This document shows, one piece after another, positions 1-7,400 of a stretch of DNA of 35,054 nucleotides (positions are counted from its first letter, which is position 1; each line of letters starts with the position of its first letter). The notes beneath the pieces were generated by a model. That model did no database searches. It saw only the letters and a program-made list of their open reading frames with translations, and was not told the DNA's origin. The stretch is taken from positions 1-35,054 of the IMG/VR virus record IMGVR_UViG_3300043786_000899; one strand, written 5' to 3'. This DNA comes from a virus. The translations under genes were made by a program, and so were the position numbers.

Positions 1-330
1 GTCGGGGTCGTACGGAATCGGGTTTCCGTTTTCGTCTAAGCAACTTCCGCCAGGAATCACCCGCGTAGTCACCTGGAGCGAAACGCTTTCGTAGCCATTG
101 TCTTCTAGGGCTGCGATTACGCCTTGGCCGCCCAAATAGTCAAGAATGGCCTGCCTGGCTGGGTCGATTTGCGCATTGCCGTCGCAAGCAAATCCGTTAT
201 TGCCACAGCCATCACTCAAGCACTCGCACCCAGGTATGCACGGATCGCCACCACAGCAGCACGCCTGCTCCGTGCCGACCAAGCCGCCGCGCAAGACGAC
301 GAGACCGCCTTGAAGCGTAATAAGCGTCAC
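1..330 (-). CDS. Cysteine-rich tail-module protein, copy 1 (C-terminus cut off by window edge)
   Basis: This partial gene starts at a GTG (330-328) that overlaps the TGA stop of the upstream gene (GTGA), and reads off the left edge after 110 residues. It is a clear paralogue of the complete 179-residue protein at 33424-33963: the start, the GTGA coupling, the cluster of cysteines near the N-terminus (TEQACCCGGDPC, then PGCEC and DGC) and the stretch GNNGFACDG are shared. From base 127 to base 1 the two copies are identical at DNA level. The function is unknown. Its place after the tape measure and two other tail-module proteins suggests a distal tail or tail-appendage component, possibly stabilised by disulphides; this is inference. 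Confidence 0.8.
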   Translation of the reverse strand, partial: MTLITLQGGLVVLRGGLVGTEQACCCGGDPCIPGCECLSDGCGNNGFACDGNAQIDPARQAILDYLGGQGVIAALEDNGYESVSLQVTTRVIPGGSCLDENGNPIPYDPD

Positions 331-860
331 GACGATCCCTCGTCGCACTCGGTGGTGTTAAACCACACCAGGTTCCCATTCACGTCGTGTCCGAGAACCT
401 GGGGATATACAACTCCGTAGCCCTGGATCGTCGTGAGAGTCTGTCCGCCGATCCCGGGCCCTTGCGGCTCGCCCGTCGTTCCTCCGTCGCTGCTCTCGGC
501 CTGGACCAAATACCAGCAGCCGTTCTCGGCCTGGCCCACCAACACCACCGCCCCTCCTGCCACGTCGAATAGTGGATTGTGAGCCTCCAGCGTGCGGCCG
601 CCGCCCGACCCAGCCCCCGACCCCTCGTCGTCGCAGGAGTCCTCGAAAATAACGTCGAGTTCTTTGGTTTCCCCCTTCAGCCACTGGCCGGCCGTGCGAC
701 ACACGGTCAGCGGACTGGCGCCGTCGTCGAACGCCGTCCGCAGCTTGACGCCGGGGATGTCGCGGTGTCCCTGTTCGTACTTCTGGAGCGCTCGCGACAA
801 TCGGCGGAGCGAGTCCACCGAAACCAGGGCGCCGCGGTTGCTGCCGTCGATGCGTGCCAT
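327..860 (-). CDS. Tail-module protein with C-terminal repeat-like domain, copy 1
   Basis: I place the start at the ATG at 860-858 (MARIDGSNRG), which overlaps the TAA stop of the upstream gene as TAATG, giving 177 residues; an upstream in-frame methionine would overlap the previous gene by about 60 bases. The protein is a paralogue of the 140-residue protein at 33960-34382: both have an N-terminal helical segment (VSVDSLRRLSRAL against VTFTKAAAERIAQ) and a C-terminal segment around GYGVVYPQVLGHDVNG against GYGVTGIQLLGHDENE, ending in a TTEC/TTC motif. This copy has an extra Ser/Gly-rich middle region near residues 85-95. No known family was recognised; it is probably a minor virion protein of the tail tip. 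Confidence 0.75.
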   Translation of the reverse strand: MARIDGSNRGALVSVDSLRRLSRALQKYEQGHRDIPGVKLRTAFDDGASPLTVCRTAGQWLKGETKELDVIFEDSCDDEGSGAGSGGGRTLEAHNPLFDVAGGAVVLVGQAENGCWYLVQAESSDGGTTGEPQGPGIGGQTLTTIQGYGVVYPQVLGHDVNGNLVWFNTTECDEGSS

Positions 861-1771
861 TACGGGCTCGGGGTGTAGACCTCGCCGAACGTCAGACCGA
901 AGTCTTCCTCCGGATACCAAAGAACTTCTACGACATCCGGCGGCTCGCCGGCCGGTTTTGCCTCGCCGTTCTCGTCAAGAGCTACAGGCTGGCGTGCCCC
1001 CTTGATGGGAACCCTCCGGAACCCGTCCGGGATTGTGACGCCTCCTTCGTCTTGGCTACTCAACTCGTGAAATCCAATGTTCCACGGTTTCGGCTGCCAC
1101 CCGTCGCGCCGCCACGCGAACTCCCAGGTGATCTCCCAATAGACCTCAGTCCCCTGGTCGGTCTTGTCGAAGTTAACTTTTTTGGAGCATCCCTGGCACT
1201 TCCAGGTTCCGGGGGCGCCGCCGTTCCACTCGATACTATTCACAGCGTTGGTAAACCGCCTGGAATCAGCCATCCAGCCGGTATGCTCAGTCCTGTACTG
1301 GGTGAACGTCAGCCGGTCCTCGGCCTGTTCGGCCGTCACATCCTCGAGCGGATCGCCGGCGGTGTTCTGGATCACGTCGCCGTTTCGGTCCTTGTAGATC
1401 GGGACTGCCGTCACGCTCGAAGAGCCGCCCCAGGTGGCTGGCCTGCCAGGAATCTCTTCTTGGGGCTGCTCCGGGTCTTGCGGGTCCGGCGGCTCCGCTG
1501 GTGTGCCAGGGTTGGGCTTGTATTCCCAGGTCACGGTCCAAAGCAGACCGCTTGAATCAGACGACCGAACGCGGAACCGGTACGCCTTTAGTGCAGCGTC
1601 GTCCGGGTACGCGTCTCCGATGCTGACACCGGCATCCCCCGCAACAGACGCAGGGCTGTCCGCCGGGCTGCTCGTCTTGGCCAGCCACGACCTGGTCGCG
1701 GTAAACTCGCCGCCCTTCTCGCCGCCGTACTCGGCGTCCCGGCTGGTCTCGCGGATCCATTCAACCGACAT
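860..1771 (-). CDS. Putative distal tail protein, copy 1
   Basis: This 303-residue protein follows the tape-measure gene with a single base between its ATG and the tape-measure stop, the usual place for a distal tail or tail-tip protein. It is rich in Trp, Tyr and short beta-like segments, and has a proline-rich linker around residues 85-105. A pair of cysteines (WKCQGCSKK) lies before the last third. That last third (from about EVYWEITWEF onward) is clearly similar to the gene fragment at 34764-35054 (EVRYWSITTELV), so the protein has a second copy at the other end of the window. No named family was recognised; the role is inferred from position. Confidence 0.75.
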   Translation of the reverse strand: MSVEWIRETSRDAEYGGEKGGEFTATRSWLAKTSSPADSPASVAGDAGVSIGDAYPDDAALKAYRFRVRSSDSSGLLWTVTWEYKPNPGTPAEPPDPQDPEQPQEEIPGRPATWGGSSSVTAVPIYKDRNGDVIQNTAGDPLEDVTAEQAEDRLTFTQYRTEHTGWMADSRRFTNAVNSIEWNGGAPGTWKCQGCSKKVNFDKTDQGTEVYWEITWEFAWRRDGWQPKPWNIGFHELSSQDEGGVTIPDGFRRVPIKGARQPVALDENGEAKPAGEPPDVVEVLWYPEEDFGLTFGEVYTPSP

Positions 1772-1772
1772 A

Positions 1773-3335
1773 TCAGCCTCCCGCCGCCGGTGCTAGTTCG
1801 ACCACGTCGAAATCCAGATCTTCTCCGAAGTCGCGCGTGTTCCTGGCGATCTCCCGCTGGACCTCGAGTTGTTCGCGGGCGATGTCGTCCTTCGGCTCGC
1901 CCCGCATGATCCGGAACATCTCGCGGATGCCCTCGGCCGAGCGGCTGTCGATGCCCTTGACGGCCTCGCGAATGGGGCTGGCGTCAATCTGGACCGCCGG
2001 CTGTTTGATATTGAGGGTCTGATTGATGGCCTCGTCTCGCGCGGCGGCCGCGGCATCGGCTCGCCGCGTTGCGTCGTCGATCAAAGAAACCAGTGGGCCG
2101 GCTGCCGCGTTGCCGGCGTCATCCGCAGCGGTGGAGAACACGTTCGAAAAGTTTTGGCCGGCCGCGTTGAAGGAGGACGTAATGTCCTGGTTGATTTGTT
2201 CGTTGAATCCACGCAGGCCGGCCAGGTATTTGTCGAGCTCCGCAGTGTCGAACCCGAGAGCGCCGGCCGCGGAACGCACTGCCCCGACAATGGCCTCGCC
2301 AATGCCGGTAAACACTCCCACCAGAGTGAAGAAGGCCCCTTGGAGGAATCTGGCGACACTGAAGAAGAGGGACGCGGCCCGGTTGCCGACCTCCCACACG
2401 GCAGCCCATTGGCCGGCCACGTTGCTCAGATACTGAAAGACACCGGCGGCCTGGACGATAAACACGTCGGCGATCTCGGCAAAGAATCGCGCCCCCTGGA
2501 GAATCCCCTCGCCGATGAACTGGCCGATGTTTGCCCCGCCGATCCCGCCGATTAGATCCGAGAACGCGGTCGTGACTGACTCGATCGCGGGGGCCAGGTA
2601 CGCGACCACTTGCTGGATCACACCCTGGATCGCCGACTGGGCGCGGGTGAAGGCGTCATTCATGGCCTCCACGTTGGTGGCCTGGGTGTTGGTCAGGGCC
2701 AGGCCGAAGGCCTCGGCCTCGGCCCGCGCGCGGGCGATCCCCTCGGCGCCGCCCTGGAACAGCGGCAGGAGTTGCGCCCCCGACCGGCCGAAGATCGCCA
2801 CGGCCGCGGCGGCCTGCTCGGCCCCGGCCGGCAGCTGGCCGATCGCGGCCGCGATCTTGTCGAACTGCTCGGAGGCCGACAGGCCGTCGAGCTGGTCAAT
2901 CGACAGGCCGATCCGGGACAGGGCGGCCGAAGCCGTCTTACTGCCCTCGGCGGCCTTGGCAATCGTCACGTTCGCCCGGGTGATCGCGCCGCTTAGTTGG
3001 TCGGCACCGACGCCGGCCAGCTCGGCCGCCAGGCCCAGCCCGGCGAACTCGGCGTAGGTGAATCCGGCCTGTTGGGCCATCTTGCTCTGGTTGTCGATCG
3101 TCTGGGAGGCGGCGTTGCCGAACTGGAGCAGCGATCGGACGGCCGATCCTGTGGCCGAGGCGATCGAACCGAACAGCTGTGCCCCCTGGATCGCGACCAG
3201 GGTCCGCATCTGGTTCCGCAGGGACGTGACGGAGCCCTCCATCTGCTTCATGGAGCGGCTTGCCTGGTTGACGCCGGTCCGCAGCCCCGAACTCGAGGCG
3301 GTGAAGACCGCGCTAACTTTCCCGATCGTGGCCAT
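1773..3335 (-). CDS. Tail tape-measure protein
   Basis: This 520-residue protein sets tail length and is threaded through the tail tube in siphoviruses. The sequence shows the expected features: an N-terminal helical and coiled-coil region rich in Ala, Gln, Ser and Arg (residues 1-75), the FGRSGAQLLPLF stretch common in tape measures (about 182-193), and a hydrophobic, Gly-rich segment (about 319-355) that could act in DNA ejection. It lies directly after the frameshifted tail-assembly chaperone and before the distal tail genes, the canonical order. If about 1.5 angstrom per residue applies, the tail would be near 75-80 nm; that is a rule-of-thumb estimate. The last 23 bases of the chaperone reading frame overlap its start. 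Confidence 0.92.
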   Translation of the reverse strand: MATIGKVSAVFTASSSGLRTGVNQASRSMKQMEGSVTSLRNQMRTLVAIQGAQLFGSIASATGSAVRSLLQFGNAASQTIDNQSKMAQQAGFTYAEFAGLGLAAELAGVGADQLSGAITRANVTIAKAAEGSKTASAALSRIGLSIDQLDGLSASEQFDKIAAAIGQLPAGAEQAAAAVAIFGRSGAQLLPLFQGGAEGIARARAEAEAFGLALTNTQATNVEAMNDAFTRAQSAIQGVIQQVVAYLAPAIESVTTAFSDLIGGIGGANIGQFIGEGILQGARFFAEIADVFIVQAAGVFQYLSNVAGQWAAVWEVGNRAASLFFSVARFLQGAFFTLVGVFTGIGEAIVGAVRSAAGALGFDTAELDKYLAGLRGFNEQINQDITSSFNAAGQNFSNVFSTAADDAGNAAAGPLVSLIDDATRRADAAAAARDEAINQTLNIKQPAVQIDASPIREAVKGIDSRSAEGIREMFRIMRGEPKDDIAREQLEVQREIARNTRDFGEDLDFDVVELAPAAGG

Positions 3336-4040
3336 CCTTGGCCTCCAGCTGTTTTTTAAACCCGGGGATCTTCATCAGCTCCGCGAGCATCTCGTCTTCA
3401 GTTTGGGTGGGCCGCGACGGGTCCCACGTCGGCAGGAACATCTCCTCGAAGTCTTCCTTGACCTTGGCCCCCAGGGCCGTAACGGTGAACATGGTCTGCC
3501 GGGCCGCCTGCCGCCACGGTTGCCCCCAGGGCTCGATCCGGTAGAAGGCCAGCCACCACTTCACCTGGTCGAGCGTGATCTCGCGCTTCCAGGCTTCCAC
3601 GTCCCAGATCTGGTGGAGAGCGGCCAGCCGGTACAGGAACAGGTCCAGGGAACCGGCTGGCGATCTCAGTTTTTTTCGAGTTCCTTCACCTCCTTGTCGG
3701 TGATGCTCATCAACTCGAGGCCCTGGATCCAAATCCGGTGCATGGCCGACGCGTTCTTCTCGCCGAGCTTCGTGGCTTCCTCGGTCGTGAACAGCAGCTG
3801 CCCAGACTCGTCGCAGAGCAGCATCGCCGCCAGCCGCGCCCGCCAGATCGTCTTCGGCTTGCCCTTGTTGAGCTCGCAGTAGAGTTCCCACGAGTCGCGA
3901 TCGTTGGCGGTCGGTCGCCGGAGGAAGACCTGGCCGTCGGCCTCCGGCGTGCCCTGGTCCCACTCGGGGACGTGGAACGGGATCGGCTCGCCGGCCTTGT
4001 CCTTCAGGCCCAGGATCGCGGTCTTGCTCGTTAGCGGCAT
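3313..4040 (-). CDS. Tail assembly chaperone, long form by -1 ribosomal frameshift (GT-like fusion)
   Basis: The fusion is read from 4040 in the frame of the short chaperone to the slippery site A AAA AAC (3675-3669), then shifts by -1 and continues with CTG AGA TCG to a stop at 3315-3313. The product would be about 242 residues: 124 from the first frame plus about 118 from the second. The second part (T domain) begins LRSPAGSLDLFL and contains helical segments such as QVKWWLAFYRIEPWGQPW, typical of the T portion that contacts the tape measure. The second frame has no good start of its own: upstream of the slip its translation is only an antisense-like shadow of the first frame. It overlaps the tape-measure start by 23 bases. 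Confidence 0.85.
3623..3676 (-). promoter_or_regulatory. Programmed -1 frameshift signal: slippery heptamer plus stem-loop
   Basis: On the minus strand a canonical X XXY YYZ heptamer, A AAA AAC (3675-3669), is in the correct phase with the first frame and is followed directly by the TGA stop. Seven bases further, a perfect 10-bp inverted repeat (GCCAGCCGGT at 3661-3652 and ACCGGCTGGC at 3632-3623) with a 19-base loop can form a stable stem. Heptamer, spacer length and stem match the standard design of bacterial -1 frameshift elements, and the -1 frame stays open for 118 codons. Confidence 0.9.
3666..4040 (-). CDS. Tail assembly chaperone, short form (G-like)
   Basis: This 124-residue soluble protein is the short product of the tail-assembly chaperone locus, equivalent in position to lambda gpG. 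It starts at MPLTSKTAIL and ends at the TGA at 3668-3666, just after GAA AAA AAC. The protein is Lys/Glu/Asp-rich and helical, with no membrane segment. It follows the tail-tube-like genes and precedes the tape measure, as expected for the chaperone that coats the tape measure before tube polymerisation. A fraction of ribosomes should slip back one base at the end of this gene to make the long form annotated separately. Identification rests on position, size and frameshift signal rather than on a recognised domain. Confidence 0.85.
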   Translation of the reverse strand: MPLTSKTAILGLKDKAGEPIPFHVPEWDQGTPEADGQVFLRRPTANDRDSWELYCELNKGKPKTIWRARLAAMLLCDESGQLLFTTEEATKLGEKNASAMHRIWIQGLELMSITDKEVKELEKN

Positions 4041-4044
4041 GGGG

Positions 4045-4407
4045 TCAGGTTCCTAGGATGATGAAGTCGCAGCTGCCGGTAATCAGGCCGCCGACCTCAC
4101 CCTCGACCGAATAGCCGCTCAGGATCGCCGTGGCAGACAGTGACCCGGCCGGGGTGGTGATCGACAGCGCGCCCTGTTTCCCCACGTCGGTCGGGGAGAA
4201 GGGTGGCATCCCCAGCAGCCTGACACTTGCCGAGCCTGATTCAATAGCCAGGCAGACGTAATCCTTGACCACGCGGCCGTCCTGCATGGCGCTCCCGTGC
4301 GAGGTCACATCCGTGGCCGACGCAGAAGGCGAGCCACCGGAGAACCCGAGCAGGCCACCCAAAGAGGTTCCGGCGAAACTGGCGCTAGAAGGGTGTGCGA
4401 GAGCCAT
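4045..4407 (-). CDS. Tail-tube-like protein, third paralogue (tentative)
   Basis: This 120-residue protein is rich in Gly, Ser, Val and Ile and looks all-beta. Its C-terminal part (GYSVEGEVGGLITGSCDFIIL) resembles the C-terminal parts of the next two upstream proteins (YAVGELVKGSATF and YSVGEFVKGTATY), so I treat it as a divergent member of a tandem family. The N-terminal half is low in charge and Gly/Ser-rich. It lies between tube-like genes and the chaperone. It could be a tube protein, a tube decoration or a tail-terminator partner. Confidence 0.6.
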   Translation of the reverse strand: MALAHPSSASFAGTSLGGLLGFSGGSPSASATDVTSHGSAMQDGRVVKDYVCLAIESGSASVRLLGMPPFSPTDVGKQGALSITTPAGSLSATAILSGYSVEGEVGGLITGSCDFIILGT

Positions 4408-4431
4408 CCGATCCTCCGAGCCAGGATCGGC

Positions 4432-4797
4432 TTACGACCCTTCGTCTTCCGGCGGCTTGGTCACGAAGGTGGCCGAGCCCTTCACGAGCTCGCCCACGGC
4501 GTACTCGACCTCGCTCTCGGTGCAGACCAGGCCGTCGACCTCCGTCCCGATGGACGGCGGGCTGTCCGAGAGGAACTGGACGGTGACCGTGGTCGTGATC
4601 CCGCCCTCGCCGGCCGAGGCCCCGGGGTCCGGCAGGCCGTCGACGTAGACGCGTTCCGAGCCAGCCTCCAGGTCGAGGGTCGACGCGTCCAGCCGGTTGC
4701 TCGAGTCGGTGGGGTCGGCAGTGGACTTGCGAACCTTGACACTCGTCAAGCCGCTAATCCCGCCAAACGAATATCCCTGGGAAGGCGTCATGCTCAC
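4432..4797 (-). CDS. Putative major tail tube protein, paralogue B
   Basis: This 121-residue protein starts at a GTG (4797) that overlaps the TGA of the upstream gene (GTGA). It shares with its neighbour at 4794-5147 the segments TSVKVR, a SNRLDASTLDLE / NNKVDVTTLDDT core, a GITTTVTVQF / GITQEVVAQF strand, and a C-terminal VGELVKGSATF / VGEFVKGTATY strand. The core resembles the pattern of phage tail-tube proteins, in which a (V)D(V)TTL segment is followed by the long beta-hairpin of the tube. Position between the tail terminator and the chaperone supports a tube role. Confidence 0.65.
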   Translation of the reverse strand: MSMTPSQGYSFGGISGLTSVKVRKSTADPTDSSNRLDASTLDLEAGSERVYVDGLPDPGASAGEGGITTTVTVQFLSDSPPSIGTEVDGLVCTESEVEYAVGELVKGSATFVTKPPEDEGS

Positions 4798-5147
4798 GAT
4801 CCGGCCTCCTTGTAGCGATAGGTGGCGGTGCCCTTCACGAACTCACCGACCGAGTAGTCGGTTTCGACCTCGACACACACCCAGCCGGTCGAGCCTGGCG
4901 GGTCGGGATCAGGGGCCGCGCCGAAGAACTGGGCGACCACTTCCTGCGTGATGCCCGACTCGTCGCCGCCGGCCCCGATGTCAATCAGCGGTGCGGTGGC
5001 GTACATCCGTTCCGTGTCGTCGAGCGTGGTCACGTCGACTTTGTTATTGCTCGCGGACGGGTCGGCGCCGACGTTCCGGACCTTGACGCTGGTGCAGTTC
5101 GCGGGCAGCGTTGGCCCGACACTCGGCGTGCTCGACAGGACAGCCAT
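4794..5147 (-). CDS. Putative major tail tube protein, paralogue A
   Basis: This 117-residue beta-rich protein lies directly after the tail-terminator gene (ATG at 5147-5145, stop of the previous gene at 5150-5148). It contains NKVDVTTLDDTERMY followed by an acidic Gly-rich loop, a layout seen in siphovirus tail tube subunits. It is a tandem paralogue of 4432-4797. One copy may form the tube and the other a minor or C-terminally decorated form, but the sequence does not say which. The assignment is by motif resemblance and gene order. Confidence 0.65.
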   Translation of the reverse strand: MAVLSSTPSVGPTLPANCTSVKVRNVGADPSASNNKVDVTTLDDTERMYATAPLIDIGAGGDESGITQEVVAQFFGAAPDPDPPGSTGWVCVEVETDYSVGEFVKGTATYRYKEAGS

Positions 5148-5570
5148 TTAGGAACCCTCCGACCAGGAAACGCGGTAGGTCTGTTCGATGATGTAGGTGG
5201 GAACCTCGCGGCCTTCCAGGAACACGGCCTCGCTGTCGCGCTCGTCTTCCTGAAGGCACCAGTCGATTGTCACGCCACCGGCCGACCCCGTGAACCTGTG
5301 GAGCGCCTCGGTGATGGCTGCCGCGATTTCTTTGGCCTGGAGGTAGGAGTCGGCCAGGATCTCGAGGCGGAACACCGACACCGGCGGCATCTCGCCCGGC
5401 TCGGGGCTGCCCGACAGGGTGTCGTCCAGGACCAGCTCGCGGGTCGTCTGCTCGCGGGCGTAGATCACATAGGGCGGGTCCGAGTCGCCCGTCATGGCCA
5501 CCGGCCAGGCCTTCACGGCCTCGTCCACGGCGGCCTCGATCGCTGGGTGGAGCCACTTTTCGGGGATCAT
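5148..5570 (-). CDS. Putative tail terminator protein
   Basis: This 140-residue protein sits between the HK97 gp10-like neck gene and the tail-tube genes, the normal place of the tail terminator that caps the tube. The sequence has an N-terminal helix (PAIEAAVDEAVKAW), a central RLEILADSYLQAKEIAAAITEAL segment like the helix that follows the first strands in the DUF3168/terminator fold, and a C-terminal strand (YIIEQTYRVSW). These agree with the known family but I cannot confirm it by search. Inside the gene (near 5286-5300) is an extra copy of the GTTCACGG motif otherwise found in intergenic leaders. Confidence 0.65.
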   Translation of the reverse strand: MIPEKWLHPAIEAAVDEAVKAWPVAMTGDSDPPYVIYAREQTTRELVLDDTLSGSPEPGEMPPVSVFRLEILADSYLQAKEIAAAITEALHRFTGSAGGVTIDWCLQEDERDSEAVFLEGREVPTYIIEQTYRVSWSEGS

Positions 5571-5573
5571 GGG

Positions 5574-6101
5574 TCAGCCGCTGAATGGGTTGCCGGGGTT
5601 CTTGCCGCTCGCGAGTTCCTTCACCGCCTTGTCCAGAGCCAGCGCCATCTCTTTGGCCAAAGCCTTGGCGGCCGTAGGGCGGATTTCCTGCATGGACTTT
5701 TCAATCATTTGGAACGGACGGACACCGTTGGCGGTGCCGAAGTTCAGCCAGATCGCTTTCCGGCTCTCGATCCCAGCCCGGTATCCCAAAACGCCCCAGA
5801 CAAAGCCGTCCGCGTTGCGGCCCGTCTGCCCGGCGCGAGTCGTCACCGCCCGCCGCAGTGAGCCGGTGGACCGCTTCTTCTCGCCCTTCCGGCGGCGGCC
5901 GCGGCGGGTGTCGAGCGGCGGCGTGTTCTTTCGCAACACCGGAATACCGGGCTTGATGACGCGCCGCATCGAAGCCTTCAGGTGCTTCTTCGCGATGTAG
6001 CGCGGCAGCGCCTGATAGCGGGCCATCAGGACCTTAATCGCGGCGTCGTTGTCGAACGCCGTTGAGTCGTACAGCTTGGGAGTAAACGAGAGTGCGATCA
6101 T
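5574..6101 (-). CDS. HK97 gp10-like neck protein
   Basis: I start this gene at the ATG at 6101-6099 (MIALSFTPKL), which overlaps the upstream stop as ATGA, giving 175 residues; a longer open frame upstream overlaps the head-tail joining gene and looks non-coding. The protein has a basic central region (TRRGRRRKGEKKR) and the typical IWLNFGTANGVRPFQMI segment that corresponds to the LEFGT...RPF motif of the HK97 gp10 family. These proteins act at the head-tail interface. Order (connector, joining protein, gp10-like, terminator) fits well. Confidence 0.85.
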   Translation of the reverse strand: MIALSFTPKLYDSTAFDNDAAIKVLMARYQALPRYIAKKHLKASMRRVIKPGIPVLRKNTPPLDTRRGRRRKGEKKRSTGSLRRAVTTRAGQTGRNADGFVWGVLGYRAGIESRKAIWLNFGTANGVRPFQMIEKSMQEIRPTAAKALAKEMALALDKAVKELASGKNPGNPFSG

Positions 6102-6436
6102 GCCACTTGCTCCTCGACGGTGATCTCGAGCTCCTCGCGATTCCCCCGCTCGACGACCGCCGAGATGTACAGGAGCCGGTTCCCCCGGCTCTGCCACCGG
6201 AGCCGCATCCCGCCCCCGACACCGGCGTGGTAGCGGGTCCGGACCAGGGCCTGGATCGAGCCGGCCATCTTGGCCCGCTGCTCGACCTCGAGATAGGCCT
6301 GGGCCTCGTAGGACCCGTAGAGCGTGGCCACCGTCTCCCAGGTGCCGTCGGCCACCACTTCGCCGACCTCGTTCCGGGTGGCGGTCGGGCGGCGCTCGAC
6401 AACGAAGAGTTCCCGTAGGAGTCCGGCTGCGACCAT
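6098..6436 (-). CDS. Head-tail joining (head closure) protein
   Basis: The start is the ATG at 6436-6434, overlapping the upstream TGA as ATGA; a GTG one codon upstream is also possible. The product is 112 residues. It opens with a LRELFVVERRPTATRNEVGE segment and ends with MRLRWQSRGNRLLYISAVVERGNREELEITVEE, a pattern typical of the phage head-tail joining family (HK97 gp9 / SPP1 gp16-like) with its final strands and dimer contacts. It is expected to close the connector after packaging and bind the tail. Confidence 0.85.
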   Translation of the reverse strand: MVAAGLLRELFVVERRPTATRNEVGEVVADGTWETVATLYGSYEAQAYLEVEQRAKMAGSIQALVRTRYHAGVGGGMRLRWQSRGNRLLYISAVVERGNREELEITVEEQVA

Positions 6437-6990
6437 CACCAGCCTCCGTTATGGCTCTCGGCCGCGAGCAGGGTCTCGAAGGCCTGGGGCAGCTCGACCG
6501 ACGAGTCCTGGGCCAGGACCCCGCGGTTCTCGAACATGTGGGTGACGTAGAGCAGGATGGCCGAATGGAGCTTGCGGCTGATCCGCGAGCCCGGCGGCAG
6601 GCCGCCCCAGTACTCGACGACCACGGCCCCCGTCTCGCTCGGGATCGTGACCTTCGCCGGCCAGGCGTCGGCGTCGGTCTCCACGTCGCCTCCGGCCACC
6701 GCCGCGCCGTCCAGGGTCACCGTCAGCGGGTGGTCCTCGTCGACCAGGAGCGGCGGGTGGGGGAGCGTGAGCTCGCCCGGGTTGGTGGCCCACTTGGCCC
6801 GGTACCGAGTGGCGATGATGGTCCGCCCCAGCCGGGCCTCGATCAGCTCGCGGGCGGTCCCGATCTTGTCGATCAGGAACGCGTCCCACTGGGTCTCCTC
6901 GGCCGTCATGCCCAGCTGGGCCTTCGCGGCTGCCAGGCTCACCGGCTCCAGGGCCGGCTCCTCGATCTTGCGGACGGTGTCCGGTCTCAT
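6436..6990 (-). CDS. Head-tail connector (adaptor) protein, gp6-like
   Basis: This 184-residue protein resembles the HK97 gp6 / phage connector family. It shows SLAAAKAQLGMTAEETQWDAFLIDKIGTARELIEARLGRTI near the N-terminus, which is the characteristic helical pair of that family, and a C-terminal helix (KLHSAILLYVTHMFENRG). It should form a ring under the portal. It overlaps the preceding gene's stop by ATGA and is itself coupled to the joining protein. Confidence 0.88.
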   Translation of the reverse strand: MRPDTVRKIEEPALEPVSLAAAKAQLGMTAEETQWDAFLIDKIGTARELIEARLGRTIIATRYRAKWATNPGELTLPHPPLLVDEDHPLTVTLDGAAVAGGDVETDADAWPAKVTIPSETGAVVVEYWGGLPPGSRISRKLHSAILLYVTHMFENRGVLAQDSSVELPQAFETLLAAESHNGGW

Positions 6991-7391
6991 GACCCGCTCC
7001 CCGTGATGGTGGTGATCGTGGTCGACTCGACGACCGGCGGCTCGATCTGGCGGAACTGGAGCAGGGCCTCGAACAAGACGTATCGGGTGTCGTCCCCGCT
7101 GCCCGAACTACTGCCGGCGTCCTCGACTGCCACGACGAGATCCCAGCTCGTGGTCCCGAATCCCTCGAAGTCGGCCGGCGAGACCTGGACCTCGATCTCG
7201 ACCTGGCCGCTCGACTCGACCTCGTCCGGGATCAGGTAGACCGTTTCCTCGCCACTGGTCGCCTCGGCGATCAGGTCACCCTCCGGCAGGCTCTCGCCCT
7301 CGGCCAGCGTGATGGTGATCAGCCGATCCGGCCCGTCGGACCGGAGCAGGATCAGCCGCCGCACAGCACCGGCGAGCCGCTGGATCTCCAT
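6987..7391 (-). CDS. Unknown beta-rich protein of head-neck module
   Basis: This 134-residue protein is acidic, with repeating beta-like segments (LITITLAEG, VYLIPDEV, VEIEVQVS, SWDLVVAVED), a Gly/Ser-rich loop (SSSGSGDDT) and a C-terminal Ser/Thr/Gly tail. It lies between a small protein that follows the major capsid gene and the connector gene. The composition fits an Ig-like head decoration or accessory protein, but no family was recognised. The ATG at 7391 lies nine bases after the preceding stop. Confidence 0.6.
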   Translation of the reverse strand: MEIQRLAGAVRRLILLRSDGPDRLITITLAEGESLPEGDLIAEATSGEETVYLIPDEVESSGQVEIEVQVSPADFEGFGTTSWDLVVAVEDAGSSSGSGDDTRYVLFEALLQFRQIEPPVVESTTITTITGSGS

Positions 7392-7400
7392 GGCCAGTTC

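Noticed and set aside
1-330. Diversity-generating retroelement with template and variable repeats (two similar Cys-rich genes)
   Set aside because: No reverse transcriptase gene is present and the differences between copies are not limited to adenine positions; simple paralogy fits.
3685-3963. Independent start for the T part of the chaperone
   Set aside because: The frame upstream of the slippery site translates to a shadow of the overlapping chaperone gene; the frameshift explains the second frame better.
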